From the NCBI GenBank assembly GCA_900316975.1, contig ONFA01000009.1, positions 1 to 60,271 on the forward strand: a DNA stretch of 60,271 nucleotides. Reading direction: 5' to 3'. The translations under genes were made by a program, and so were the position numbers. Shown piece by piece: positions 7,548 through 15,619 of the stretch. Position 1 is the first letter of the stretch, and each line of letters begins with the position of its first letter. The notes under the pieces were generated by a model. It made no database searches. It had not been told where the DNA came from and saw nothing but the letters and a program-made list of their open reading frames with translations. The stretch is from an uncultured Prevotellaceae bacterium (GTDB lineage: Bacteria; Bacteroidota; Bacteroidia; Bacteroidales; Bacteroidaceae).

Positions 7548-7582
7548 AAGCAGTAAGCGAGTGAATCGTTTACTGCTTTTTT
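7546..7582 (+). terminator. Terminator after tRNA-Pro
   Basis: AAGCAGTAA pairs with TTTACTGC and is followed by TTTTTTG, directly after the tRNA CCA end. Confidence 0.8.
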
Positions 7583-7699
7583 GTGTTTTATGCCTTACGC
7601 TTCCATGATTACCCCTTCATCGCAAGCATTTGTACATGTCCTGCACAAGCATTTTAGAGGCTATGGCGTAAGCAATTTGAAGACTTGCGCACATCTAAA

Positions 7700-7785
7700 A
7701 TATTTTGAAACTTTGAAAAAATAATTTGAAAGTTGCAAATTTAAATTTGAAAGTTTCAAATATTTTTTTGCAACTTTCAAAATAT
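7700..7785. repeat. TTTGAAAGTT palindromic repeats
   Basis: An AT-rich tract with repeated TTGAAA words. TTTGAAAGTTGCAA (7725 on) pairs with TTGCAACTTTCAAA (7768-7781), and a perfect 17-bp palindrome ATTTGAAAGTTTCAAAT lies between. There is no gene in 7583-8006. Confidence 0.65.
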
Positions 7786-7791
7786 AACCCG

Positions 7792-7860
7792 ATACGGCAA
7801 CACTACAAATTGGAATACGGCAACGCTATAAAACGGAACACGGCAAGACAGAAAAATGGT
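7792..7860 (+). repeat. Three 23-bp tandem units
   Basis: Units at 7792, 7815 and 7838 share AYACGGCAA then A-rich sequence ending GGA. The period is the same as the array at 734-802, though the sequence differs. It lies upstream of the MntA/HepT operon. Confidence 0.7.
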
Positions 7861-7981
7861 TGTGGAAGTCACCTTCTTGGGGATGCGGAACCCGATTCTT
7901 GGAAGGTTATACATATATATAAATATGGACATATGTGAAAATAAGTTTGGGAAAAGTTTGGTAGTTGTACATATTATTACT

Positions 7982-7989
7982 TATCTTTG
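7982..7989 (+). promoter_or_regulatory. -7 element for mntA-hepT
   Basis: TATCTTTG 18 bp before the mntA start codon, so the leader is very short and the in-frame codons further upstream cannot be the start. Confidence 0.6.
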
Positions 7990-8006
7990 CAACCGAGAAA
8001 AGAATC

Positions 8007-8318
8007 ATGCCCATGAGTACAAAGACCATGACAAAGATGTTAGCAGAGTATTTCAAGACCCAACCCGTCTTGAAGGCATGGTTGTTTGGCTCCTTTGCAC
8101 GTGGGGAAGAAACGTCCAAGAGTGATGTGGACTTGCTTGTGGAATTTGATAAAAATGCACGTGTCAGTTTAATGAAACATGCAGGAATGATTGTTGATTT
8201 GGAACGCAAGTTACGTCGTCCCGTCGACTTGGTCACTGATGGCACACTCTTGCCTTTTGCTGTAGAAAGTGCTAATCGTGATAAAATACTGATATATGAG
8301 AGAGCCAGTAAGGGATAA
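8007..8318 (+). CDS. mntA: MntA-type minimal nucleotidyltransferase antitoxin
   Basis: A 103-residue protein with the minimal nucleotidyltransferase motif GS-x10-DxD (Gly28-Ser29 ... Asp40-Val41-Asp42, in GSFARGEETSKSDVDLLVEF). Known members AMPylate tyrosines near the active site of the partner HepT RNase and so neutralise it. All catalytic residues are present, so the antitoxin should be active. It overlaps hepT by 23 bp (8296-8318), typical of this pair. The start at 8007 follows a -7 element at 7982-7989; the ATG at 8013 is an alternative. Confidence 0.85.
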   Translation: MPMSTKTMTKMLAEYFKTQPVLKAWLFGSFARGEETSKSDVDLLVEFDKNARVSLMKHAGMIVDLERKLRRPVDLVTDGTLLPFAVESANRDKILIYERASKG

Positions 8319-8667
8319 AGGACGTCTGGAACACATGAATGCTGCGATAGAACATGTGTTAGATTTCACCAAAGAAAAGCCAATGGATGATTTGTCAGAG
8401 AACTCCATTGAATTTTATGGCATTGTCAAATGTATAGAAATCGTAGGCGAAGCAGCCTATAAACTGTCACCCATATTTAAGGATGCTCACCCCGACACAC
8501 CTTGGAGTGTGATTGAAAAGATGCGCCATGTATTGGTACACGATTATTATCAGATAGAGAAGAGCGAGGTGAAATATGTTGTGGAAGATGATCTTTACCC
8601 TCTTTATGAACAGATTTCCCGCTATCTTACCGAGACAAACTGGGAAGAATGGGAAAAGAAGAAATAA
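8296..8667 (+). CDS. hepT: HepT-like (DUF86) ribonuclease toxin
   Basis: A 123-residue helical HEPN protein. The catalytic Rx4H motif is intact: Arg77 and His82 in RHVLVHDYY, and the adjacent tyrosines are the AMPylation targets in characterised pairs. It is expected to act as a dimer that cleaves RNA when not AMPylated. It is encoded directly after and overlapping mntA. The low-GC surroundings and nearby repeats fit a mobile toxin-antitoxin module at the start of an accessory island. Confidence 0.85.
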   Translation: MREPVRDKGRLEHMNAAIEHVLDFTKEKPMDDLSENSIEFYGIVKCIEIVGEAAYKLSPIFKDAHPDTPWSVIEKMRHVLVHDYYQIEKSEVKYVVEDDLYPLYEQISRYLTETNWEEWEKKK

Positions 8668-8760
8668 ACTCATCATATTGTTGAAAACCTAAACCCCTAT
8701 CGCTTATGGCAACATAGCATTATAAAGACATATTAGAAAGAAGCGTCCGCTTAGAATCTT

Positions 8761-8883
8761 GTTCATCGAAATTTCGCCAAAAATAAGAGAACATGCAAGA
8801 GTAAAAGCAAGGATGCTCACGTCAATGGCGTGGGCTTTTACTCGTATATAGCATGTTAGGTGTTTGGCGATACCTCGATGAAC
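8761..8883. repeat. 123-bp imperfect palindrome
   Basis: Nested arms pair from outside in: GTTCATCGA (8761) with TCGATGAAC (8875), TCGCCAAA with TTTGGCGA, AACATGC with GCATGTT, GAGTAAAAGC with GCTTTTACTC. The tip contains CACG and CGTG. It lies between hepT and the promoter of the next gene. It may be a structured RNA, a recombination site or a small non-autonomous element. No protein is encoded. Confidence 0.7.
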
Positions 8884-8926
8884 GTAGACGAAAGTAATTG
8901 CCTACGTTTTCTTTTTGTCTATATTA

Positions 8927-8934
8927 TATCTTTG
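8927..8934 (+). promoter_or_regulatory. -7 element for the island lipoprotein gene
   Basis: TATCTTTG, with TTTTTGTC about 20 bp upstream. The transcript start is expected near 8941, leaving a leader of about 95 nt to the start at 9037. That leader contains a possible hairpin (ACTTCGTG with CACGAGGT) next to the start codon. Confidence 0.5.
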
Positions 8935-9036
8935 AACAACATATCATTAACCCAATAAATCATTAGTAACATGAAAGAAGCTTTATTATTCAAAAGAATT
9001 GAGAACTTCGTGTTCTGGCCACGAGGTGGTAGCACT

Positions 9037-9480
9037 ATGAAAAGAATGTACATGCTTGTGATGTTGCTTATGATGTTGACCGCGTGTGTTAAAGGTCAAA
9101 TTAATGAAGAAAAACAGATGCCGCCCTCAAAGATACTGAAGATTGATGGCGAACCACAAGTTTTGGAAATTCATGATGGTAATAATGATATGGATAGTTG
9201 GTGCCTAATGGGAATTACGATCCAAAACAATTTAGCCCAACCCATATCTGGCTCAGATTATCAAGTTTATTTCAATGAAGTGGATATACGAACAGACGAA
9301 TCTAGAATATGGCTGGAGAAAGGCAAGGATATTCCACCACATGGCTCCATCATATATAAAAACAAAATTGGATATTACTATGATTTGAGAAAAGTCTATA
9401 TTAAGTTCAGTATAACTGGCGAGGAAATAATCAAGAAATATGTCACTCCTACGAGTAATACGAACAAAGATAAACATTAA
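9037..9480 (+). CDS. Small lipoprotein, unknown family
   Basis: A 147-residue protein starting MKRMYMLVMLLMMLTACVKG, a lipoprotein signal with Cys17 after LTA. The mature part looks like a single beta-rich domain (MGITIQNNLAQPISGSDYQV, later KVYIKFSITGEE), reminiscent of small immunoglobulin-like accessory domains. I do not recognise a family. GAGGTGG lies 8 bp before the ATG. An in-frame ATG at 8971 would add 22 residues that spoil the signal peptide, so 9037 was chosen. It is the first of five co-directional AT-rich genes. Confidence 0.65.
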   Translation: MKRMYMLVMLLMMLTACVKGQINEEKQMPPSKILKIDGEPQVLEIHDGNNDMDSWCLMGITIQNNLAQPISGSDYQVYFNEVDIRTDESRIWLEKGKDIPPHGSIIYKNKIGYYYDLRKVYIKFSITGEEIIKKYVTPTSNTNKDKH

Positions 9481-9504
9481 TACATAACCTAAATTAGACA
9501 ACGT

Positions 9505-10725
9505 ATGAAAAAATTTACTAAGGTATGGATAATCGCATCTAATAAGAGAAAAATAGTTGGAACCATGCTCCTTTTTCTTTGTGTACTTCATCCTTTATAT
9601 TCACAAAGAACACAGACATATTCTGGAAGTTTTAAATGTGGAAGTGCAAAGTATGAATATTATGACACAAAAAACGGGCGAGTGTATCATGGAGATTTCT
9701 CTTATTCTTACTCTTCTGGAAATAGTTCTATAGAGATAAATGGAGCATTCGTCAATGATTTGAGGGACGGATTGTGGAAATACAAAGAGGTCTTCCAAAA
9801 CGAGTTGGGTGTTATCCAAGAACATCTTGCATATATTGAATACCGAAATGGCATAAGAAATGGCAGGTATGAATACTCCTATACAGTAAAAGATAAAGAA
9901 ACAAAAGAAAGCATAAATCTAAAGACTACCACAAAAAATGGTTTGTTAGATGGGTCGTTTGTATATGATAGTTTTAATCTTAATTTGACATCCGAAAAAA
10001 TACGAGGCTATTTTGTTTTAGGATGCCGTGGAGGACGGTGGATTTTCCAGGAATTTAAGAATTCGGGAAAGGATCTTCACACAACACAATATTCTGATTA
10101 TAATAAGGATAAGGTTTCTTATATAGATAATGAAACTGGAGAAAAAATTAGCGGGCATTATAAACATGGAAAAGTGCCGCTCTTTTTCCATGAGATAAAC
10201 AGCGTAATAAACATGTCCGCGCGATTGGAGGCTACATTAGAAGATGGCAAGGCTTTCCCATTTAAACCCTCGCCAGAGAATTTGAAAGGAATTTTAGATT
10301 CGGATAAAATATATAAAGATACAACAAAAAAGGAAATATTAAAACAGCGACAACAACAACAGCAAATAATTTCACCAGCATACCTTGGAGGCATAGAAGG
10401 TTTGGAATATTTTTTATTGTATCATGCAAGGGAGTCTGCAACAAGGGTGAAAGTCACAAAAAGAACTACTAGGCTTGTAAAATGTGTAATTGAGGCTAAT
10501 GGCCAGGTAACAGGTGTGAAAATAGATTCTGATAAAAGAGATGTTGCAAACGAATCTATCATTGACAAAGAAGCCATACGAATTGTTAAAAGTATGTCCT
10601 CATGGGTTCCGGCTAAACGGAATGAAAAGAACATTCGCTGCCATATGACCATAAAAGTAACATTTTTACCGCCTCACACACAAATAAATTATAATAAATT
10701 ATTTGTCAAAAAACAAAAGAAGTAA
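9505..10725 (+). CDS. MORN-like repeat protein with TonB C-terminal domain
   Basis: A 406-residue exported protein. A hydrophobic segment (VGTMLLFLCVLHPLYSQ) near residues 17-33 acts as a signal. Residues about 35-230 carry MORN/YwqK-like repeats (YHGDFSYSYSSG, GAFVNDLRDGLWKYKE, GYFVLGCRGGRWIFQEF). After a Gln-rich spacer (RQQQQQQ), residues about 325-395 match a TonB C-terminal-like domain: GQVTGVKIDSDKRD, then IDKEAIRIVKSMSSWVPAKR. It lacks a TonB-type N-terminal anchor and ExbB/D neighbours, so an energy-coupling role is unlikely. A surface or periplasmic binding role is more plausible. The start is 24 bp after the lipoprotein gene. Confidence 0.7.
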   Translation: MKKFTKVWIIASNKRKIVGTMLLFLCVLHPLYSQRTQTYSGSFKCGSAKYEYYDTKNGRVYHGDFSYSYSSGNSSIEINGAFVNDLRDGLWKYKEVFQNELGVIQEHLAYIEYRNGIRNGRYEYSYTVKDKETKESINLKTTTKNGLLDGSFVYDSFNLNLTSEKIRGYFVLGCRGGRWIFQEFKNSGKDLHTTQYSDYNKDKVSYIDNETGEKISGHYKHGKVPLFFHEINSVINMSARLEATLEDGKAFPFKPSPENLKGILDSDKIYKDTTKKEILKQRQQQQQIISPAYLGGIEGLEYFLLYHARESATRVKVTKRTTRLVKCVIEANGQVTGVKIDSDKRDVANESIIDKEAIRIVKSMSSWVPAKRNEKNIRCHMTIKVTFLPPHTQINYNKLFVKKQKK

Positions 10726-10814
10726 GACGTAATGAGTATCATCTCCCCAAAAGATGATGTAAGAGCATAAGAGATTTATAAACCAAGTTGAAAAATTAAA
10801 AAACATAAAAGACT

Positions 10815-11513
10815 ATGAGTAACAGATTTTTTAAGCCCTTTGAAGGAGAAAAATACAAGGAAGGAATAAATGGTAAGAAAATATTGGTGTTAGGAGCCAG
10901 CTTCTACTGCAACTGGGATGGGAATGACGGTAGAAATAAGTGTGAATTTTTTAACGAGTGTACAAATCCCATCATAAGAGATTCAAGTAAGTTTGATGAC
11001 ATTTGCCCCTCGTACAAGCAATCAAAACAAAAGTTGTCAGAAGAGCCTTTGAATGCTGTTTCTGAGAATTACAGAGCTTATCAAGTGTTCGCAAACTTCA
11101 TACAAAGATATGTAAAAGATAAGGAGGAAAATGTTTGGGAACGAATGGCATTCACCAATTACCTGCAGTTCTTTTCTCCTACCCTTGCCACGAAGAAAGA
11201 GTATTTGAGTAAACGCGATTTTGAGGCTTTTTGTGAAACATTGAATGAGTTGCAGCCAGATATTGTCATTGTATGGGGGGTGGCTATCATTGATGAGGTC
11301 AGAGAAAACAATCCATACATCGTTGACTTTAAGAAATTGCCAGAAACGGAATGGTATGTATGCCATATTAAGATGCCCGGGGTAAATCACGAGATAGCCC
11401 TTGTCAGTTGTTTCCATCCATCATCAATAAAGTATTGGTATAACAATCTTGACATTTTAGAGAAGTACATGAATGAAGTTTTGTGTACAAAAGCTGAGAA
11501 CTATCATAATTAA
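10815..11513 (+). CDS. Uncharacterised cytosolic protein, possibly uracil-DNA-glycosylase-like fold
   Basis: A 232-residue protein with no signal peptide. It begins with a beta strand (KKILVLGASFYC), has four Cys in about residues 28-65 and a mid segment FTNYLQFFSP. A strand PDIVIVWG follows, and SCFHPSS comes near the C-terminus. The order hydrophobic strand plus G, then a strand before W-G, then HPS near the end recalls the uracil-DNA glycosylase superfamily, but the usual catalytic motif is not clear. This is a weak structural guess. The neighbours are envelope proteins, so a cytosolic protein here is odd. AT-rich like the rest of the island. Confidence 0.5.
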   Translation: MSNRFFKPFEGEKYKEGINGKKILVLGASFYCNWDGNDGRNKCEFFNECTNPIIRDSSKFDDICPSYKQSKQKLSEEPLNAVSENYRAYQVFANFIQRYVKDKEENVWERMAFTNYLQFFSPTLATKKEYLSKRDFEAFCETLNELQPDIVIVWGVAIIDEVRENNPYIVDFKKLPETEWYVCHIKMPGVNHEIALVSCFHPSSIKYWYNNLDILEKYMNEVLCTKAENYHN

Positions 11514-11541
11514 TCAATATGAACACTTAAAAAAGAAGATT

Positions 11542-12189
11542 ATGGCACAATTTAATTATACGAAGAGTGAAAGAGGCACAGACAATAAAAAAGAGAAAGG
11601 GATAGGACGAACGAAGATCTTTCTAATCATTTCTCTTTCAGTCCTTGTTGCTGTTCTCTCTACAGTCTCATGGTGGGTGTTTTCAAATCTATCAGATGAT
11701 GAACAAATAAGCATTTCTGAAGAAGAAAAAGAAGAGCTTAGAAGGTTGATTGAGGAAGACGTTCCCATAGAAGAACCTCATTTTGAAATAGAGATAGAGA
11801 TTCCAGCAAGCGATGATGATATAGAAATAGAAGAGTCTGCTTATTCTGATGATGGGATAGAATATGATGAGGATGATAATGAAAAATTCTCGACAGATTA
11901 TAATAGTCAGACTTCAAGGGGTGAAAGTGTTAATGATGGCTACAATACTGTGTTATCCAAAAGAAAACTCTCTGTTTCTGATTTAGATAGCAAAACAAAG
12001 AAAGAACTTGAAATCATGAGAAATAGTATATATGCTCGGTATGGTTATAAGTTCAAGCGTAAAGATCTACTCAATCATTTCTCACAGTATTCATGGTATA
12101 ATCCAAGTACCAGCGATATGACTTCTGTATATAATCAGATGTCAAGCATTGAAAAATATAATGTGGAGTTCATCAAGAAGCATGAATAA
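11542..12189 (+). CDS. Membrane-anchored YARHG-domain protein
   Basis: A 215-residue protein. A cytoplasmic basic N-terminus (about 24 residues) precedes one membrane helix (IFLIISLSVLVAVLSTVSWW). A very acidic low-complexity linker follows (EEEKEELRRLIEED to EYDEDDNEKF), and the C-terminus is a YARHG domain: IMRNSIYARYGYKFKRKDL, then FSQYSWYNP. YARHG domains are extracellular in known proteins and often occur with peptidases. Here an M15 peptidase lipoprotein starts 3 bp downstream, so the two probably work together on the cell wall. The ATG at 11542 follows AAGAAG. Confidence 0.8.
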   Translation: MAQFNYTKSERGTDNKKEKGIGRTKIFLIISLSVLVAVLSTVSWWVFSNLSDDEQISISEEEKEELRRLIEEDVPIEEPHFEIEIEIPASDDDIEIEESAYSDDGIEYDEDDNEKFSTDYNSQTSRGESVNDGYNTVLSKRKLSVSDLDSKTKKELEIMRNSIYARYGYKFKRKDLLNHFSQYSWYNPSTSDMTSVYNQMSSIEKYNVEFIKKHE

Positions 12190-12192
12190 ATA

Positions 12193-13011
12193 ATGAAATT
12201 TGTATTCGCAATCTTATCACTTTGGCTATTTGCTTGCAACTGCGATTCGGAGCAAAAGACAAATGGGCATGCGGATTCTCTTGATACTATAGAGTGTTCG
12301 AGGGAAGGCGATTCCCTTTCTGTCAATTCCGTTCCTGCATATGCTCAAAAAATCATCAATGCTTATCCTGATTTCAGAATCAGGTATACAGATGGATGTT
12401 TGGTCTTCACAGATGGAACCAGAATCACTTGTGATGATGGGAAAACAAAGAGTTTCATCGAAAAGTTAGATAATTGTGATGTGGAAGACATGTTCTCCAT
12501 GACATATGATACGACAGCAACAACGCCATTATATCTTCATGACTGTGGCAGAGGAAGATGTGAGGAACTTTTCAAGAAGATGTATGGCAGTACGGAGATA
12601 GAAGCTCGTGAGAATTTGGTATATGTTGATTGGTTTGGACAGAAAATCCCCTTCACAAAAGTCAATGGTGCATCAGAACAACTAAAGAAAGTTGCATCTG
12701 AATTAGCTAAATTACCTCGTTATCGAAAGTATCTCACAAATGCATCTTCTTTCTATTGGAGAAAAGTACGTGGAGCTAATCGTCAAAGTGCACATAGTTA
12801 CGGTATTGCTATTGATATTAATACAACCTACTCTAACTATTGGCTTTGGTCAAATCCCAATTGTAGCGAAACGGATAAGATTCAATATACGAACAGAATA
12901 CCAATAGAAATAGTTAAAGTCTTTGAGAAGCATGGTTTCATATGGGGAGGGAAATGGTATCATTATGATACAATGCATTTTGAATACAGACCAGAGTTCT
13001 TCATAGACTAA
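12193..13011 (+). CDS. M15-family (VanY-like) peptidase lipoprotein
   Basis: A 272-residue lipoprotein (MKFVFAILSLWLFAC, Cys15). The C-terminal 120 residues match the M15C peptidase fold, with zinc-site motifs SAHSYGIAIDIN and, near the end, WGGKWYHYDTMHFEYRPE. Members cleave peptidoglycan stem peptides (L-Ala-D-Glu or D-Ala-D-Ala bonds). The N-terminal 130 residues are a separate domain of unknown type with Cys pairs. It lies 3 bp behind the YARHG gene and is followed by a strong terminator, so this is the end of the island operon. Confidence 0.8.
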   Translation: MKFVFAILSLWLFACNCDSEQKTNGHADSLDTIECSREGDSLSVNSVPAYAQKIINAYPDFRIRYTDGCLVFTDGTRITCDDGKTKSFIEKLDNCDVEDMFSMTYDTTATTPLYLHDCGRGRCEELFKKMYGSTEIEARENLVYVDWFGQKIPFTKVNGASEQLKKVASELAKLPRYRKYLTNASSFYWRKVRGANRQSAHSYGIAIDINTTYSNYWLWSNPNCSETDKIQYTNRIPIEIVKVFEKHGFIWGGKWYHYDTMHFEYRPEFFID

Positions 13012-13037
13012 TCACAAAACATCACTTTATAAGTATC

Positions 13038-13074
13038 AAAAAGGCACCCAGCGTGGTTTACGTTGGGTGCCTTT
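13038..13074 (+). terminator. Strong terminator after the accessory island
   Basis: AAAGGCACCCAGCG pairs with CGTTGGGTGCCTTT with a 7-nt loop. Confidence 0.85.
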
Positions 13075-13096
13075 AATTTATACATCGTTACAGAGT

Positions 13097-13290
13097 TTAT
13101 TCCTCTGCATCCATCTTCCACTTGCCGTCCACTTTGAGGACTTTGGTCTTCTCACTCTTGGCAGAGCCGTCATCATACTTCATGGTATAGTCAACATTGG
13201 CTGAGTTGCCGTCTTCTGCCGACTCCATGTACGAGGAAATGTACATCAGCGTGGAGGGAATAACCCAAGAAGGAAAGGTGAGAAAATGTT
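13097..13290 (-). pseudogene. 3' remnant of a small secreted protein gene
   Basis: A minus-strand frame without a plausible start ends in TAA at 13097-13099. It encodes a beta-strand plus lysine pattern, NVDYTMKYDDGSAKSEKTK, then VLKVDGKWKMDAEE, which resembles the end of DUF4878-type small lipoproteins. The frame is closed by a stop upstream, so the signal peptide and first half are missing. It probably marks the deletion or insertion boundary of the accessory island. Confidence 0.45.
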
Positions 13291-13389
13291 AATTTGTTAT
13301 TTTTGTCAGTTGATTTTCGTCCTTATGCATAATCACACGTTTCTTAGCGACTTTTGTGTATTTTGTTTGGTGGTGTCGATTGAAAGGTG

Positions 13390-13397
13390 TAATTTTG
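13390..13397 (+). promoter_or_regulatory. -7 element for the DNA-repair cluster
   Basis: TAATTTTG followed by TACC. The start codon at 13446 is about 45 bp downstream, which favours it over in-frame codons near 13356. Confidence 0.5.
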
Positions 13398-13445
13398 TAC
13401 CTAAATAATATTGGCAATGCAATAGATTCCTCATACGCTCAATTT

Positions 13446-14780
13446 ATGTTGACAGAAAAGACCTTGGAGAAACTGCGGATATTGGCTGAATCGGCGAAGT
13501 ACGATGTGTCGTGCTCGTCGAGTGGCACTGTGCGTGATGGTAAACAGGGTATGGTGGGGAACACGGTGGGAGGTGTGGGCATCTGTCACTCGTTTGCGGA
13601 TGATGGACGTTGCATCTCGCTGCTGAAAGTGATGCTGACGAACTACTGCATGTATGATTGTGCCTACTGCATCAACAGAAGGAGTAACGATATCAAGCGG
13701 GCAACGCTGGCGGTGCATGAGTTGGAGGAGATAGTGATGGAGTTCTATCGAAGGAACTACATCGAGGGGCTGTTCTTGAGCAGTGGGGTGGTGCGGAATC
13801 CTGACTACACGATGGAGCGTTTGGTGGCGATAGCCAAGGACTTGCGGACGGTGCATCACTTCAATGGCTACATCCACCTGAAGAGCATTCCGGGGGCAAG
13901 CCGTGAACTTTTGAGTGAGGCGGGAAAGTATGCCGACCGCATGAGCGTGAACATCGAGATTCCGAACGAGACCTCGTTGAAGATGCTGGCTCCAGAGAAA
14001 GACCACCAGAGTGTGTTCACACCGATGAAGTTCATTCAGCAAGGGGTGTTGGAGAATAAGGAGGACAGGAAACACCTGAGGCATGTGCCGAGGTTTGTGC
14101 CAGCAGGACAGAGCACGCAGATGATTGTGGGGGCAACGGCTGAGACCGACCGCGACATCCTGCACATGTCGTCGGCCATGTATAGTCAGCCCACCATGCG
14201 GCGTGTCTATTATTCGGGCTATGTGAGCGTGAACACCTACGACTCGCGTCTGCCTGTGCTGAAGCAACCTCCTTTGGTGCGAGAGAACCGTCTCTATCAG
14301 GCTGACTGGCTCTTGCGTTTCTATCAGTTCAAGGTGGAGGAGATTGTGGATGAGGCTAATGCCAACCTCGACCTCGAAGTGGATCCCAAACTGGCATGGG
14401 CATTGCGGCATCCAGAGCAATTCCCTGTCGATATCAACCGCGACGACTATGAGCGCATTCTCCGTGTGCCGGGCATTGGTGTGAAGTCGGCCATGATGAT
14501 TGTCAATTCCCGACGCTTCAACCGCATCACGTCCTATCACTTGAAGAAGATGGGGGTGGTGATGAAGAAAGCTAAGTTTTTCATCACCTGCCACGAACTC
14601 ACTGATGGCTATGCCAATCCCATCGTGGGCATCAACGAATTGCATCCCGAACGCCTGAAACCTTTGCTCATCTCGAAGGCGCAGCAGAAGAAGGCGGCAG
14701 CAGAGATGCAACTGACGCTCGACTTCGAGGAGGGTAAGAAAGAGGAAATTGTACATTGTACATTGTCAAATTGTACATGA
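13446..14780 (+). CDS. Putative DNA modification/repair radical SAM protein (TIGR03916 type)
   Basis: A 444-residue enzyme. The radical SAM cluster motif is CMYDCAYC (Cys68, Cys72, Cys75). The C-terminal third has a helix-hairpin-helix (LRVPGIGVKSA), pointing to DNA binding. The family is known only as 'putative DNA modification/repair radical SAM protein' and almost always has the DUF4130 partner downstream, as here. The biochemical reaction is unknown. Its last residues (EIVHCTLSNCT) are encoded by a TACATTG heptad array and vary from the conserved core. The stop overlaps the next start (ATGA, 14777-14780), so the pair is translationally coupled. Confidence 0.9.
   Translation: MLTEKTLEKLRILAESAKYDVSCSSSGTVRDGKQGMVGNTVGGVGICHSFADDGRCISLLKVMLTNYCMYDCAYCINRRSNDIKRATLAVHELEEIVMEFYRRNYIEGLFLSSGVVRNPDYTMERLVAIAKDLRTVHHFNGYIHLKSIPGASRELLSEAGKYADRMSVNIEIPNETSLKMLAPEKDHQSVFTPMKFIQQGVLENKEDRKHLRHVPRFVPAGQSTQMIVGATAETDRDILHMSSAMYSQPTMRRVYYSGYVSVNTYDSRLPVLKQPPLVRENRLYQADWLLRFYQFKVEEIVDEANANLDLEVDPKLAWALRHPEQFPVDINRDDYERILRVPGIGVKSAMMIVNSRRFNRITSYHLKKMGVVMKKAKFFITCHELTDGYANPIVGINELHPERLKPLLISKAQQKKAAAEMQLTLDFEEGKKEEIVHCTLSNCT
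14749..14779 (+). repeat. TACATTG heptad array at a gene junction
   Basis: TTGTACATTGTACATTGTC then AAATTGTACAT. It encodes the C-terminal tail of the radical SAM protein and contains the ATG of the next gene. Confidence 0.7.
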
Positions 14781-15568
14781 AAAAGATGCTTGTCTATACC
14801 TTCGACAGAACATTGGACGGGGTGCTTTCTGCCGTCTTCGATGCTTTCTCCCTGCATCAGCGACCCGACGCACTGATTGGGAAGGGGGAACCGTTGCCGC
14901 TGTTCTGCGAGGAAGTGCATGAGGTGGAGACAGCCGACGACCGTGCACAGAGGGTGTGGGCAGGATTGGAAAAGAGGGTGTCGAAAGAAGCATTGCGGCT
15001 GATTACCATCAGTTTCCAGTCGGAACTGTCCGAACTGAACACCCCTCTCTTTAATTATATATGTAAGGTTTTTCGTCAGCCAGAAGGGACGAGGAGCATC
15101 GAGCGGAATTTCTCCGACCCCGATGTGCTGGCAGTGACCAACATCTTCCGCAAGGTGATGCACGAACGGTTGCGCATGATGCAGTTTGTGCGATTTCAGA
15201 AGGCGAAGGATGGAACTTATTTGGGGGTGGTGTCGCCCGACCACAATGTGTTGCCTTTGGTGGTTGCTCATTTCAAAGACCGCTTTGGCGACCAGCCTTG
15301 GCTTCTCTATGATGCCAAGCGAAGCTATGGCTTCTACTATGACCAGCAGGAGGTGACACGCATCACGTTTCAGAACGGGGATGCGCTTCCCTTCGACCTC
15401 GGCACGGGCAAATTGAGTGATGAGATGCTGAGCGAGGATGACAAACTCTTCCAAGACCTCTGGCGCACCTACTTCAAGGCCATCTGCATCAAGGAGCGGA
15501 TGAACCCACGCAAGCAGTTGAACGACATGCCTCGGAGGTACTGGAAATATATGACGGAGAAACAGTGA
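14777..15568 (+). CDS. DUF4130 DNA-metabolism protein (TIGR03915 type)
   Basis: A 263-residue protein starting MKKMLVYTFDRTLDG. The DUF4130 core includes SDPDVLAVTNIFRKVMHE, then RMMQFVRFQKAKDG, and ends MPRRYWKYMTEKQ. It is the partner of the radical SAM protein just upstream. In some other bacteria this domain is fused to a UdgX-type uracil-DNA glycosylase, which supports a DNA repair role; the reaction is unknown. Its TGA (15566-15568) is the first base triplet of a GAGAGTTGAGAGTTG array. Confidence 0.88.
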   Translation: MKKMLVYTFDRTLDGVLSAVFDAFSLHQRPDALIGKGEPLPLFCEEVHEVETADDRAQRVWAGLEKRVSKEALRLITISFQSELSELNTPLFNYICKVFRQPEGTRSIERNFSDPDVLAVTNIFRKVMHERLRMMQFVRFQKAKDGTYLGVVSPDHNVLPLVVAHFKDRFGDQPWLLYDAKRSYGFYYDQQEVTRITFQNGDALPFDLGTGKLSDEMLSEDDKLFQDLWRTYFKAICIKERMNPRKQLNDMPRRYWKYMTEKQ

Positions 15569-15616
15569 GAGTTGAGAGTTGAGAGTTGACAGTTGGCGTT
15601 AGAGTTTAGAGTGACA
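15565..15616 (+). repeat. TTGAGAG heptad array between DUF4130 gene and vsr
   Basis: GTGAGAGTTGAGAGTTGAGA continues through GTTGACAGTTGGCGTTAGAG. It provides the upstream stop codon and extends to 5 bp before the vsr start. Confidence 0.85.
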
Positions 15617-15619
15617 ATA

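Noticed and set aside
8761..8883. Integron attC site
   Set aside because: No integrase, no second site between the following genes, and the conserved core-site ends are not evident.
13431..14756. A long open frame (about 440 codons) antisense to the radical SAM gene
   Set aside because: It mirrors the conserved gene, has no domain pattern, is rich in His, Arg and Leu as expected of antisense frames, and has no promoter.
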